A stretch of 64,000 nt of DNA from Bacteroidales bacterium (GCA_017415715.1 JAFQFD010000029.1:1-64000), one strand, 5' to 3'; counted from the stretch's first letter, positions 43,622 through 51,685 are shown. The notes: generated by a model from the letters alone, not told the origin. A program made the numbers and translations.

Positions 43622-45025
43622 TTATTCTTGGAGACAACGGACAGACTGACCGTATGCGCGATAGGTGCTGAGCGACGGATCGACGCTACCAGTGTAGCCG
43701 AAGCCCAGGCTGTACGCGGTGTCATCGTTAGGAGAAGCAGACCAATAGAAGCCGCCATAGCCAACACTGCTCAGACTGCCATCGTAGTAGTTGCGATAAC
43801 CCGAAGCAGGATACCAAGTTTTTGAAGGAGATGAGATGCTGAAAGATATTCCTCGATTTGTATTGTCGTATGTAGTATCATCAAATCCAGCCTTTGACCA
43901 TATACCATTGTCTCCGCCATCGGGAACACGCCAACCTAATGGACATGGATCGTAAATAGACTTAGCTTTGTCTGAAGCTGTCCAACGGGTGTCGTCGGTT
44001 GACGATGAACCGGTGTAATACCAGTCGTAATTACTATCGTTACCGACAATAAAAGTAGTTGGATTGGCGGTAGCATAGGCTATTGTACCGTTACTTGAAT
44101 CTGATGAAACTTCAGATGGCCAAGCGATGGTGGACTTGGCTGTGGTATTTCTCATGATTGACGAAGAACCGAGGAAAGGATCCTTTCGTCCCCACTGATA
44201 CAGCAAGCCAAGAGCGCCGACTGCGCCAGGCTCAGCAGAAGTTGCACCGAGATTGCGGTCCATCATAGTGCCGGCATCATTATATCGCTGGCTCTGAGGA
44301 GCATCTGTAAACCACAAATGCCAAGACCATAGAATATTACCATCGGCATCTTTAGCTGCAACCACCGCATTGCCTTCATAGAAAATCTTGTGACACTGGA
44401 AAACAATATATCCATCCCGGAAGCTGACAGCAGATACGAGTTCTCCCGGCTCTGGAGACACAGAAGTTCCGAAGGTTTCCCAAAGAACTTCAACTTTTGA
44501 CACTGCGCCAACTGATGTGTTACCATTTCCCTTGACAGACTTGAATTTATATACACCGGTCTTCGAAACGATATAGCAGTTGGCTGTACCTGACCAAGAC
44601 AAATTTACAGCAGAATCCATGTCGATATCGGACTCTTCACCACCATCGTTATTATTTCCACCAGCATTCCCGCCATCCCCTGTGACCGTCACAGTGCACT
44701 TAGCAGTCTTACCATTGTCGTCTGCCATCGCAGTCACGATAGCATTTCCGGCCTTAACTGCCGTCACGACTCCATCTTTCACTGTCGCCACAGACTTGTG
44801 GCTTGTAGACCATATGATTCGCTGGTTATCTGCATTATACGGAGAAACAATGCATTCCAGAACATGAATATCTCCCACTTCAAGCTCGATTTCCGTCTCA
44901 CTCAAAGTAAGGAATGACACAGGAATAGACTCCTTACCCTCATCTCCACTACACCCTGCCATAACTAGGGCAGCACCCAACACGACAATTGTCAGCACTT
45001 GATTAAAAAGGATTGTTGATTTCAT
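43622..45025 (-). CDS. DGR target: surface lipoprotein with Ig-like and FISUMP/C-type-lectin-like domains
   Basis: A 467-residue lipoprotein (lipobox VMAGC, Cys25). Residues about 38-114 are a BIG2 immunoglobulin-like domain (LSETEIELEVGDIHVLECIVSP, ATVKDGVVTAVKAGNAIVTA), then a Gly/Asn-rich linker, then a FISUMP-type (Fib_succ_major) domain from about 140 to the end, with GLLYQWGRKDPF, YDPCPLGWRVPDG and YWSASPNDDTAY; this family has a C-type-lectin-like fold. Residues 406-466 are encoded by VR; 22 of the 24 positions that are Asn in the template are changed here to Tyr, Ser, Gly, Asp, Thr, Leu or Phe. It is presumably displayed at the cell surface as a variable binding protein. It starts 12 bp after the P-loop gene. 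Confidence 0.93.
   Translation of the reverse strand: MKSTILFNQVLTIVVLGAALVMAGCSGDEGKESIPVSFLTLSETEIELEVGDIHVLECIVSPYNADNQRIIWSTSHKSVATVKDGVVTAVKAGNAIVTAMADDNGKTAKCTVTVTGDGGNAGGNNNDGGEESDIDMDSAVNLSWSGTANCYIVSKTGVYKFKSVKGNGNTSVGAVSKVEVLWETFGTSVSPEPGELVSAVSFRDGYIVFQCHKIFYEGNAVVAAKDADGNILWSWHLWFTDAPQSQRYNDAGTMMDRNLGATSAEPGAVGALGLLYQWGRKDPFLGSSSIMRNTTAKSTIAWPSEVSSDSSNGTIAYATANPTTFIVGNDSNYDWYYTGSSSTDDTRWTASDKAKSIYDPCPLGWRVPDGGDNGIWSKAGFDDTTYDNTNRGISFSISSPSKTWYPASGYRNYYDGSLSSVGYGGFYWSASPNDDTAYSLGFGYTGSVDPSLSTYRAYGQSVRCLQE
43627..43810 (-). repeat. DGR variable repeat (VR)
   Basis: The 184-bp recipient copy of TR at the very 3' end of the target gene, ending 3 bp before the stop codon. The outermost 18 bp on the distal end (43627-43644) and the first 24 bp on the proximal side are identical to TR, giving the pairing needed for homing. 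All amino-acid changes relative to TR come from template adenines. Confidence 0.95.
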
Positions 45026-45037
45026 AATATTCTTTAA

Positions 45038-45508
45038 TTATAATTTCTTAATCAAATTAATAATTGCATCTGCGGAACAGCTTTTCAAGAAATCTATTTC
45101 ATGCACACCATTATAAGTTTCAATATAAAAAGGAGAAAACCATATAATTCTATAATTATTCTGATGCGCAATACGCTTAACGATGTTAACAGTTTCACCA
45201 TGAGTACGTGAAGCAGCCACTATTATCTCACATTCTGATTCCACAAGAATCTTTATCCACTTTTCTTGATCCGAATACGGATCTCCTAACGTTTCAAAAC
45301 CATATTTCCGGGCATTTTTACGCACTACACCGACTAACTCCTTTCCTTGAGATTTAGTGATTAGAGGTTTATCTGAAATCTTACGAAACTTCTCCCAAGC
45401 TTGACTGATTGTTCCTGTCTTACCCATTGAAGAATGACCGGAAACACAAACAATAAATTTCTCTTTTGCCAGAAATTCTTCGGATACTTTAATTGAATTC
45501 TTTTCCAT
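45038..45508 (-). CDS. Small P-loop protein upstream of the DGR target
   Basis: A 156-residue protein with a Walker A-type motif SGHSSMGKTGTI (about residues 24-35) and a possible Walker B strand CEIIVAAS followed by RTHGETV. I do not recognise the family. It is 12 bp upstream of the target lipoprotein gene on the same strand, so it is probably co-transcribed with the DGR. It has no signal peptide and would be cytoplasmic. A role in the DGR is possible but only by association. Confidence 0.7.
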   Translation of the reverse strand: MEKNSIKVSEEFLAKEKFIVCVSGHSSMGKTGTISQAWEKFRKISDKPLITKSQGKELVGVVRKNARKYGFETLGDPYSDQEKWIKILVESECEIIVAASRTHGETVNIVKRIAHQNNYRIIWFSPFYIETYNGVHEIDFLKSCSADAIINLIKKL

Positions 45509-45889
45509 AATTCAAAGACATCTTCCCTGCAGCCCCTCCAGAATTTCCATAGACATATACAAAGAAAGTGTGGAGCTGACTTCCGTTCATCTGATTGAAG
45601 GTTGTGGTAAGACCCTGACCAAGATTAACGACACAATACCCCACACTCGGATAGATATGGGATATCGGGGCACGCAGAATGTGCCCGTCCACAGGTATCT
45701 ATACGAAGTGAGTGTTGCCCGTATCGCCCTTTGGTCAAGAAAACTACCACATTTTCAATCAAGGACTAGCGAAAAACACTTTCACAAATATGTAATGCCA
45801 GATGGCTCAGCCAAATGACATTACAAATATCGTAAAAGTTTTTCAAAAGGCCAACACTCACCGAGGGGTATTGCAGGGGATAAAATAAT
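45509..45889. other. Gene-poor stretch, possible decayed mobile-element remnant
   Basis: About 380 bp with short ORFs on both strands and no supported gene. A plus-strand reading near 45570-45700 contains IDMGYRGTQNVP, which resembles the DxGYRG segment of some IS5/IS1182-like transposases, but there is no start, no catalytic triad and no inverted repeat. I see no other structure here. Confidence 0.3.
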
Positions 45890-45914
45890 GATGTCCGGCT
45901 TTGGACCGGACATC
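45890..45914 (-). terminator. Terminator after the Rpn-family gene
   Basis: GATGTCCGG (45890-45898), 7-nt loop, CCGGACATC (45906-45914), 14 bp after the stop of the nuclease gene on the minus strand. The tail in that direction is TATTTTATCC, a moderate T run. Confidence 0.65.
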
Positions 45915-45928
45915 GTTTGAGTAATCAC

Positions 45929-46921
45929 TTATTTGCAGTATTCAGCCAATTGAGTTTCCGTCAATCCGAATGCCTTCGCCACGACATCTACAGCTATACC
46001 TGCGGACAGCATCGTGACTATCGCCTCTTTTTTTCCTTCCGCCTTTCCTTCCGCCTTACCATCAAGACGGCCTTCATTATAAGCATCCTCACGCTGTTCA
46101 CGCATAGAGTTCAGTATTTCATCTTCACATGTCATAAGCTTTTTGTATTTATCTATTTTTTCAGGACTCCAATCTGCCATATACGCATCTTGGTACAATT
46201 CTTCAAGTTCTGTTCCGGCCACTCCCTCCGGCATATCTTTCATCCTATACATATTCTTCAGACTGAACAACCAACGTTCCGCCATACTCTCACACTCCTG
46301 AAATTCCTTCCTGAAACGGTACAAGTCTATGAATACAAGATTGACATTATCACCCAAAGCCCGGCCTGTCTCTATGCTTTGAAAGATATAATGTGACATG
46401 TGTCTTTCTGCATCAGTTCCAGTCTTACCCACTATCTCGCTTGGAAAGTTCAAGAAGCAAACCACATACACCGGAGCAAAGTCATAGTCCCAACGTCTAT
46501 GGAGAACCTCCTTCTGATATTTTTTCTCTACGCGAGCCTGGTCCAATACTGACTGAGAAGCATAATAGACAGCACGCTTATGGAAATAGTGCTGACTCCA
46601 CATCTGCATTTCGACCAAAAATCGCGTTCCATTCTTATCCTTGCAGTAGACATCGAAAATAGACTTACCATCTTCCTCCATCTCGCCAAGACGCTCTGTC
46701 GGCAAGTACTTCAGTTCGACAATACCGGCATCCGGCAGCAGTCTATTCAACAATGTCATCAGCAGTCTCTCACTCTGCCCCTCTGTCCCAAAAACAATCT
46801 TAAACCCTGAATCATAGGTCAGATTTGCATAAAGCCTCGGCTCACCCGCCACAGCATTGACATCCTGGATGTCGCAGCCTTTCTTACAGTCGTTGATCAT
46901 AACTTTAAATATATAGGGCAT
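45929..46921 (-). CDS. Rpn family recombination-promoting nuclease (PD-(D/E)XK transposase-like)
   Basis: A 330-residue protein with the PD-(D/E)XK nuclease pattern: DSGFKIVFGTEGQSERLLMTLLNRLL, then SIFDVYCKDKNGTRFLVEMQM (Asp and E-x-Q positions). The C-terminus has the charged repeat GRLDGKAEGKAEGKKEA and a small terminal domain (VVAKAFGLTETQLAEYCK), both typical of Rpn proteins. These are numerous, fast-varying genes in Bacteroidota and are linked to recombination or phage defence. It has its own promoter and terminator. An alternative start is the Met at 46900. Confidence 0.88.
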   Translation of the reverse strand: MPYIFKVMINDCKKGCDIQDVNAVAGEPRLYANLTYDSGFKIVFGTEGQSERLLMTLLNRLLPDAGIVELKYLPTERLGEMEEDGKSIFDVYCKDKNGTRFLVEMQMWSQHYFHKRAVYYASQSVLDQARVEKKYQKEVLHRRWDYDFAPVYVVCFLNFPSEIVGKTGTDAERHMSHYIFQSIETGRALGDNVNLVFIDLYRFRKEFQECESMAERWLFSLKNMYRMKDMPEGVAGTELEELYQDAYMADWSPEKIDKYKKLMTCEDEILNSMREQREDAYNEGRLDGKAEGKAEGKKEAIVTMLSAGIAVDVVAKAFGLTETQLAEYCK

Positions 46922-46959
46922 AATTACCCCTATTAAAAATCATGATCCCCTTCTCCCCA

Positions 46960-46990
46960 CAAATTTACCATTTGTCAAAGCCAAAATCAA
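46960..46990 (-). promoter_or_regulatory. Promoter of the Rpn-family gene
   Basis: TTG (46988-46990), 20 bp, TAAATTTG (46960-46967) on the minus strand, about 38 bp upstream of the ATG at 46921. The region to 47058 is AT-rich without a gene. Confidence 0.6.
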
Positions 46991-47058
46991 CTCAGCAGTG
47001 CAGATTTTTCTTTTTCTTTAACAAACTTTTTCTAAATTTTTAAATTTTTTCTCTTTTT

Positions 47059-47793
47059 TTAAAGAACATCCGGCTTCTGAGCCATAAGATGCTGCACGGC
47101 GGCTTGGGCGCAGACGCAGCCGAAGACTGCCGGGATGTATGATATTGTGCCGACCTGGGATTTCTTGTTGCGGTCTTCGCATGGCACTATTGACTCCTTG
47201 TCAGGAAGTTCTTCAGAGAAGACGACCTGGAAGCCTTTCTTGATGCCCATGTGGCGGAGGCGCTTGCGGACGATGTAGGCCAGAGGGCAGTTGAAGGACT
47301 TCGAGACGTCGGTTATGCGCACCTTGGTGGCATCGAACTTGGCACCGGCTCCCATAGATGAAACGAGTGGAATTCCGCTGTCCATGCAGTATTTGATCAG
47401 GTGGAGCTTTGGTGAAAGCGTGTCAATCGCGTCCACCAGGAAGTCGATCTTATAGGCACCAAGCACCTCCCCTGCCTTCTCGGCTTCGAGATACTGCTCT
47501 ATTATCACGAGGTCAAGTTCGGGATTGATGTCCATGAGTCTCTCAGCGAGTACCTGGCATTTTGGTCTGCCGACTGTCGAGTCAAGGGCAAGAAGCTGAC
47601 GGTTCTTGTTGGTGACTGAGACCTCGTCACTGTCAAGGATTATGAGATGGCCGACACCGGCGCGCACGATCATCTCGGCGGCGTAGCCTCCTACGCCTCC
47701 GACTCCTATGACTGCCACGGTCGAGTTGCGGAAATGGTCAAGCATCTCCTCCCCTACCAGCATGGCTGTCCTTTCCTGCCAATCGTATATCAT
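47059..47793 (-). CDS. tcdA: tRNA threonylcarbamoyladenosine dehydratase
   Basis: A 244-residue ThiF/HesA-fold protein (YgdL/CsdL). The start MIYDWQERTAMLVGEEMLDHFRNSTVAVIGVGGVGGYAAE holds the nucleotide-binding GVGGVG, and DAIDTLSPKLHLIKYC and SSMGAGAKFD are family motifs. It cyclises t6A37 to ct6A in tRNA. The ATG at 47793 is used; the upstream residues in the ORF come from a repeat-bearing leader. Confidence 0.93.
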   Translation of the reverse strand: MIYDWQERTAMLVGEEMLDHFRNSTVAVIGVGGVGGYAAEMIVRAGVGHLIILDSDEVSVTNKNRQLLALDSTVGRPKCQVLAERLMDINPELDLVIIEQYLEAEKAGEVLGAYKIDFLVDAIDTLSPKLHLIKYCMDSGIPLVSSMGAGAKFDATKVRITDVSKSFNCPLAYIVRKRLRHMGIKKGFQVVFSEELPDKESIVPCEDRNKKSQVGTISYIPAVFGCVCAQAAVQHLMAQKPDVL

Positions 47794-47805
47794 ATTTATA
47801 TTAAT

Positions 47806-47906
47806 TTCGGTCCTGCTCGGGCCGGACTGAGATATCTTAACCCCCTGTCGTTTCACGACATCCCCCTTTCAGGGGGAACTTCGGCCCTGCCCGGGCCGGA
47901 CTGAGA
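47806..47906. repeat. Two 27-bp direct repeats flanking a nested palindrome
   Basis: Copies at 47806-47832 and 47880-47906 differ at two positions; the core is CGGGCCGGACTGAGA. Between them are TGTCG/CGACA and CCCCCT/AGGGGG palindromes. The layout looks like a second family of intergenic repeats, of the sort scattered in Bacteroidota genomes. It lies between tcdA and mazG in the transcript direction mazG to tcdA. Confidence 0.6.
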
Positions 47907-47970
47907 AAATGTTACATTTTCTCAGTCTTGGCAAGGCTAAAGGGCTATTTTATAGCCCTTTAGCCTTGCC
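47900..47970. terminator. Two consecutive hairpins at the end of mazG
   Basis: An 18-bp perfect stem (47930-47947 with 47953-47970) includes the mazG stop codon region, followed in the minus direction by a 13-bp stem (47900-47912 with 47914-47926). Together they would end the mazG transcript. Confidence 0.7.
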
Positions 47971-48768
47971 CTCGTCCCATATCGCATCCATCTCTGCGAG
48001 GGTCATGTCTGTGAGGTTGCGGCCCTGGCGGATGGTCTGCTCTTCGAGGTATGTGAAACGGCGCTTGAACTTGGCGCATGTGCGCTCGAGGGCTGTGTCA
48101 GGGTTAAGGCCGTAGAGGCGGGCTGCGTTTACTGTCGCGAAAAGGAAGTCTCCGAGTTCGTCTTCCGCTCTGTCATATGCTGCCGCCTTCTCTTCATCTG
48201 TCTGGGCTGCAGACATGGCATCAAGCTCCGCCTGGTACTCGCCCATTTCCTCCTTCACCTTGTCCCATACCTGCTCCTTGCACTCCCAGTCGAAGCCTAC
48301 TCCGCGTGCCTTGTCCTGCATTCTGTAAGCCTTGAGAAGCGGCGGAAGGCCGTCAGGCACTCCGGAGAGCACGCGCTTGTTGCCGTCCTTCTCCTTGGTC
48401 TTGAGCATCTCCCACTGTTTGATGACATCCTCTGCATCACCTACCTCAGCAGATGAGAATACGTGTGGATGACGATATATCAGTTTGTCACAGAGGAAGT
48501 TGATCACATCAACGACATCAAAATGCTGTTTCTCTTCGCCGATCTTGGCATAGAAAAGCACATGCAGAAGCACGTCTCCCAGTTCCTTTGAAAGTTCGTG
48601 CTCCTGTCCTTTGAGGATGGCGTCACTGAGTTCATAGACCTCTTCAAGGGTCTGCGGACGAAGCGACTCGTTGGTCTGCTTCCTGTCCCAAGGGCATTTC
48701 TCCCTCAATTCGTCCAGTACATCCAGAATACGTCCGAATGCCTGCAGTTTATCTTCTCTTGTATGCAT
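47950..48768 (-). CDS. mazG: Nucleoside triphosphate pyrophosphohydrolase MazG
   Basis: A 272-residue all-alpha NTP pyrophosphatase. The first MazG domain has CPWDRKQTNESLRPQTLEEVYELSDAI and ELSKELGDVLLHVLFYAKIGEE (metal-binding EExxE/ExxD), and a second domain has RAEDELGDFLFATVNAARL. It clears abnormal nucleotides. The ATG at 48768 is chosen; the longer ORF start would overlap the divergent promoter region. Confidence 0.95.
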   Translation of the reverse strand: MHTREDKLQAFGRILDVLDELREKCPWDRKQTNESLRPQTLEEVYELSDAILKGQEHELSKELGDVLLHVLFYAKIGEEKQHFDVVDVINFLCDKLIYRHPHVFSSAEVGDAEDVIKQWEMLKTKEKDGNKRVLSGVPDGLPPLLKAYRMQDKARGVGFDWECKEQVWDKVKEEMGEYQAELDAMSAAQTDEEKAAAYDRAEDELGDFLFATVNAARLYGLNPDTALERTCAKFKRRFTYLEEQTIRQGRNLTDMTLAEMDAIWDEGKAKGL

Positions 48769-48804
48769 AGCGGGCACAAAGTTAGCAATTCTGCAAAAAA
48801 TAAC

Positions 48805-48812
48805 TATCTTTG
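48805..48812 (+). promoter_or_regulatory. -7 box of the CoA-transferase gene
   Basis: TATCTTTG, 19 bp upstream of the ATG at 48832. A weak TTAG lies at the -33 position. Confidence 0.45.
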
Positions 48813-48831
48813 GCGAGCTAATCACATACTT

Positions 48832-50136
48832 ATGCGTAAAGAAATCAGATTCGTTTCGGCAGAAGAGGCCGTCAAGGTTGTCAAGTCAGGCGACCACATA
48901 CACTTGAGCAGCGTAGCCAGCGCCCCACGCATCCTTATTGATGCATTGTGCGCACGCGGAGAAAGAGGAGAACTCCAGGATGTCCGCATCCATCACCTCC
49001 ACACAGAAGGTCCGGCTCCATACACCGACCCTAAGTTCAACGGCATTTTCTTCCACCAGGCATTCTTCGTGGGAGCAAACGTACGCAAGAGCGTGCAGGC
49101 AGGATACTCAGACTATATTCCTGTGTTCCTCAGCGAAACACAGAAGCTGTACCGTTGCGGTGCGCTTCCTTGCGATGTGGCGATGATCCAGGTATGCCCT
49201 CCAGACAAGCACGGCTATGTGTCTCTCGGAACATCTGTAGACGCGACTCTCGCCGCGATCGAATGCGCAAAGACAGTGATCGCAGTCGTAAACCCTAACG
49301 TCCCTCGCGCATGGGGCCAGGCTATGATACCTATGGACATGATCGACATATTCGTGGAAGGCAATGAGCCTCTCGAACCTGCTCACTTCAGCGAACCGAA
49401 CGAAGTGGAGATCGCCATAGGAAAGCACTGCGCAGAGCTCATCGACGACGGAGCATGCCTCCAGATGGGCATCGGAGCCATCCCTAACGCTGTGCTCGCA
49501 CAGCTCGGAGGCCACAAGAACCTCGGAGTGCACACCGAGATGTTCGCAGACGGAGTCCTCGAGCTCGTAGAGAAAGGCGTCATCAACGGCTCCAACAAAG
49601 TGACCGACAAGGGCAAGCTGGTTTCTACATTCCTCATGGGATCGCAGAAAGTATATGACTTCATCGACGACAACCCTATGGTTGCAATGATGGATGTGGG
49701 ATATACCAACGATCCGTTCGTGATCTCAAGAAACCCGAAGATGACAGCCATCAACTCTGCAGTCCAGATCGACCTCACAGGACAGGTCTGCGCAGACTCG
49801 ATAGGAACAAGATTCTACTCCGGAGTAGGCGGACAGGTCGACTTCGTATACGGAGCGTCGCTCGCCCCTCAGGGCAAGGCCATCATAGCAATGCCTTCAA
49901 CGACAAACAAGGGCGGAAGCAAGATCGCGCCGACCATCATCGAGGGAGGCGGAGTCGTGACGACAAGACCTCATGTACACTATGTGGTGACAGAGTTCGG
50001 AGCTGTGGACCTCTATGGAAAGTCAATGCAGGAAAGAGCGAAGCTCCTGATCAGCATCGCGCATCCTGACCACCAGGAAGAACTCGACAGGGCAGCCTTC
50101 GAAAGATTCGGCCCTCACTACCAGATCGTAAAGTAA
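48832..50136 (+). CDS. Acetyl-CoA hydrolase/transferase family protein
   Basis: A 434-residue class I CoA-transferase of the 4-hydroxybutyrate/butyryl-CoA:acetate type. Two domains are visible: the N-terminal AcetylCoA_hydro domain (VFLSETQKLYRCGALPCDVAMIQV) and the C-terminal AcetylCoA_hyd_C domain with GIGAIPNAVLAQL, the likely catalytic Glu in VHTEMFADG, and GVGGQVDFVYGA. It moves CoA between short-chain acids, suiting fermentation. The exact acid pair is not visible. The ATG at 48832 follows a promoter; residues upstream in the ORF lie antisense to mazG. Confidence 0.9.
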   Translation: MRKEIRFVSAEEAVKVVKSGDHIHLSSVASAPRILIDALCARGERGELQDVRIHHLHTEGPAPYTDPKFNGIFFHQAFFVGANVRKSVQAGYSDYIPVFLSETQKLYRCGALPCDVAMIQVCPPDKHGYVSLGTSVDATLAAIECAKTVIAVVNPNVPRAWGQAMIPMDMIDIFVEGNEPLEPAHFSEPNEVEIAIGKHCAELIDDGACLQMGIGAIPNAVLAQLGGHKNLGVHTEMFADGVLELVEKGVINGSNKVTDKGKLVSTFLMGSQKVYDFIDDNPMVAMMDVGYTNDPFVISRNPKMTAINSAVQIDLTGQVCADSIGTRFYSGVGGQVDFVYGASLAPQGKAIIAMPSTTNKGGSKIAPTIIEGGGVVTTRPHVHYVVTEFGAVDLYGKSMQERAKLLISIAHPDHQEELDRAAFERFGPHYQIVK

Positions 50137-50155
50137 AGAGAGCATATAAAAACAG

Positions 50156-50188
50156 AAAAGACGTAACCCGATGGATTACGTCTTTTTT
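50156..50188 (+). terminator. Terminator of the CoA-transferase gene
   Basis: AAAAGACGTAA (50156-50166), 9-nt loop, TTACGTCTTTT (50176-50186) followed by further T. It faces the histone-like gene and may act in both directions. Confidence 0.85.
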
Positions 50189-50205
50189 GCTTTTAATGAA
50201 AGAGA

Positions 50206-50379
50206 TTACTTAGAAGCTTCAACTGAAACCTTTCTGAACTCCTTCATAGCCTTCATGAGGTTAAGAGCAGCCTTACGTGCACGTGCACCAGCAGCCTTAT
50301 TACCCTTCTCTACCTGAGCGTCTGCATTCTTTGCGAATACCTCATACTCAGCCTTGATCTGATCTACAAGAGCTTTCAT
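50206..50379 (-). CDS. Histone H1-like small DNA-binding protein
   Basis: A 57-residue basic protein (MKALVDQIKAEYEVFAKN, then KGNKAAGARARKAALNLMKAMKEFRKVS) matching the short Hc1/histone H1-like proteins of Bacteroidota. It is lysine- and alanine-rich, predicted helical, and without a signal peptide. It probably coats DNA. It stands alone between two terminators and an AT-rich upstream region. Confidence 0.85.
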   Translation of the reverse strand: MKALVDQIKAEYEVFAKNADAQVEKGNKAAGARARKAALNLMKAMKEFRKVSVEASK

Positions 50380-50519
50380 TTCTTTAATTTTTTAAATAGT
50401 TCGTAAACAATTAGCATCAAAAACTTTCGCCAAGTTATGGATTCTCTTTTTATTTTCCAAATTTTTACTTCGAAAATTAAAATATAGAACGCCAAAAGAT
50501 GTCAAAAGGTCGGATTTTT

Positions 50520-51092
50520 CTACTTTTTAGGTCGCGTATTTACAGTGTTCATAGCTCTGTCCACACCTATTGTAGACCATGCTTTAACGCCGTCAATCAC
50601 CTTTTTACATATCTCGGGAAGCTGTTCCTTCTCTTCAGCACTGAATTCTCCAAGGACGAAATCCACCTGCTGTCCCCTGCTGAAGTCGCTGCCTATTCCG
50701 ACCCTGATCCTGGCATATTCCTGAGTTCCGATGAGTTCGGTGATGTTGGTCAGCCCGTTATGTCCGCCGGCACTGCCGTTCTTGCGCAGACGCAGTGTGC
50801 CGAAAGGCAGATTCAGGTCATCAGAAATGACAAGGATGTTCTCCACCGGGATCTTCATCTCGTTCATCCAGTAGCGCACAGCCTTTCCGCTGAGATTCAT
50901 GTATGTGGAAGGCTTGAGAAGGGTGAACTTCCTTCCCTTGAATGAAACCGCCGCCGTACTGCCATATCTTCCAGACTCAAAAGAAATATTGGACGCCTGA
51001 GCCCAGGCGTCCAATACCATAAATCCAATGTTGTGTCTGGTGTTGGCATATTCGGCGCCGATGTTTCCTAAACCGACAACCAAATAGTTCAT
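50520..51092 (-). CDS. pth: Peptidyl-tRNA hydrolase
   Basis: A 190-residue enzyme that frees tRNA from dropped-off peptidyl-tRNA. It has YLVVGLGNIGAEYANTRHNIGFMVLD with the catalytic His of TRHNxG, LLKPSTYMNLSGKAV, and LVISDDLNLPFGTLRLRKNGSAGGHNGL. It begins 11 bp after rplY; the rplY-pth pairing is common in bacteria. Confidence 0.97.
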   Translation of the reverse strand: MNYLVVGLGNIGAEYANTRHNIGFMVLDAWAQASNISFESGRYGSTAAVSFKGRKFTLLKPSTYMNLSGKAVRYWMNEMKIPVENILVISDDLNLPFGTLRLRKNGSAGGHNGLTNITELIGTQEYARIRVGIGSDFSRGQQVDFVLGEFSAEEKEQLPEICKKVIDGVKAWSTIGVDRAMNTVNTRPKK

Positions 51093-51103
51093 ACCGATTC
51101 AGA

Positions 51104-51685
51104 TTACTTGCCCTGCTCCATCTTAGCCTGCTGTGTAGCACGGGTAGGACGTACTGAGCAGATGATTGTAGCCTTTGGTGATACGATAGTCACACCCTCG
51201 TAGTTGAGGTCGCCGGCAACGATCTGCTTGCCGATCATCAGGTGAGTTGAATCAACCTCGAGGAGATCAGGAAGCTTGTCCATCATAGCGCTCACGCGAA
51301 GCTTGCGGCTTGAAACGAGGAGCTTACCACCCATCTTGACACCCTCTGAGTGTCCTACAACCTTTACAGGAACCTCGATAGTAACTGGCTTGTCCTCAGT
51401 AACGAAGAGGAAGTCAGCGTGAAGAGCCTCGTCAGTAACCGGATGATACTGCACCTCGTGGAGCACTGCATAACCGTTTCTTCCGTCGCTGAGCTTAAGG
51501 TCGATGATGTAAGAGTTTGGAGTGTGAGTGATTGTCTTGAGATCCTTTGCATCGATAGTGAAGAGAATGTTCTCCATACCGAGTCCATAGATGTTGCAAG
51601 GAACAAGTCCTGCTCTGCGGACAGCCTTTACTGCTGCCTTGTTGCCAGCTTCACGTACCTGGCCATTGAGTTCAATGTGCTGCAT
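51104..51685 (-). CDS. rplY: 50S ribosomal protein L25/Ctc
   Basis: A 193-residue L25 of the long CTC type: N-terminal 5S-rRNA-binding domain (ELNGQVREAGNKAAVKAVRRAGLVPCNIYGLG) and a C-terminal TL5 domain (FVTEDKPVTIEVPVKVVGHSEGVKMGGKLLVSSRKLRVSA). It starts a two-gene transcript with pth. Its leader contains two strong hairpins. Confidence 0.95.
   Translation of the reverse strand: MQHIELNGQVREAGNKAAVKAVRRAGLVPCNIYGLGMENILFTIDAKDLKTITHTPNSYIIDLKLSDGRNGYAVLHEVQYHPVTDEALHADFLFVTEDKPVTIEVPVKVVGHSEGVKMGGKLLVSSRKLRVSAMMDKLPDLLEVDSTHLMIGKQIVAGDLNYEGVTIVSPKATIICSVRPTRATQQAKMEQGK

Noticed and set aside
45489..45692. Minus-strand 67-codon ORF overlapping the start of the P-loop gene by 20 bp
   Set aside because: GTG start, no promoter, no recognisable pattern; the overlap is small and could be chance. 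Possibly a leader, but unsupported.
45570..45818. Plus-strand 82-codon ORF with a transposase-like MGYRG segment
   Set aside because: It starts with GTG, lacks other transposase motifs and inverted repeats, and the similarity rests on a handful of residues. Kept only as a comment on the stretch.
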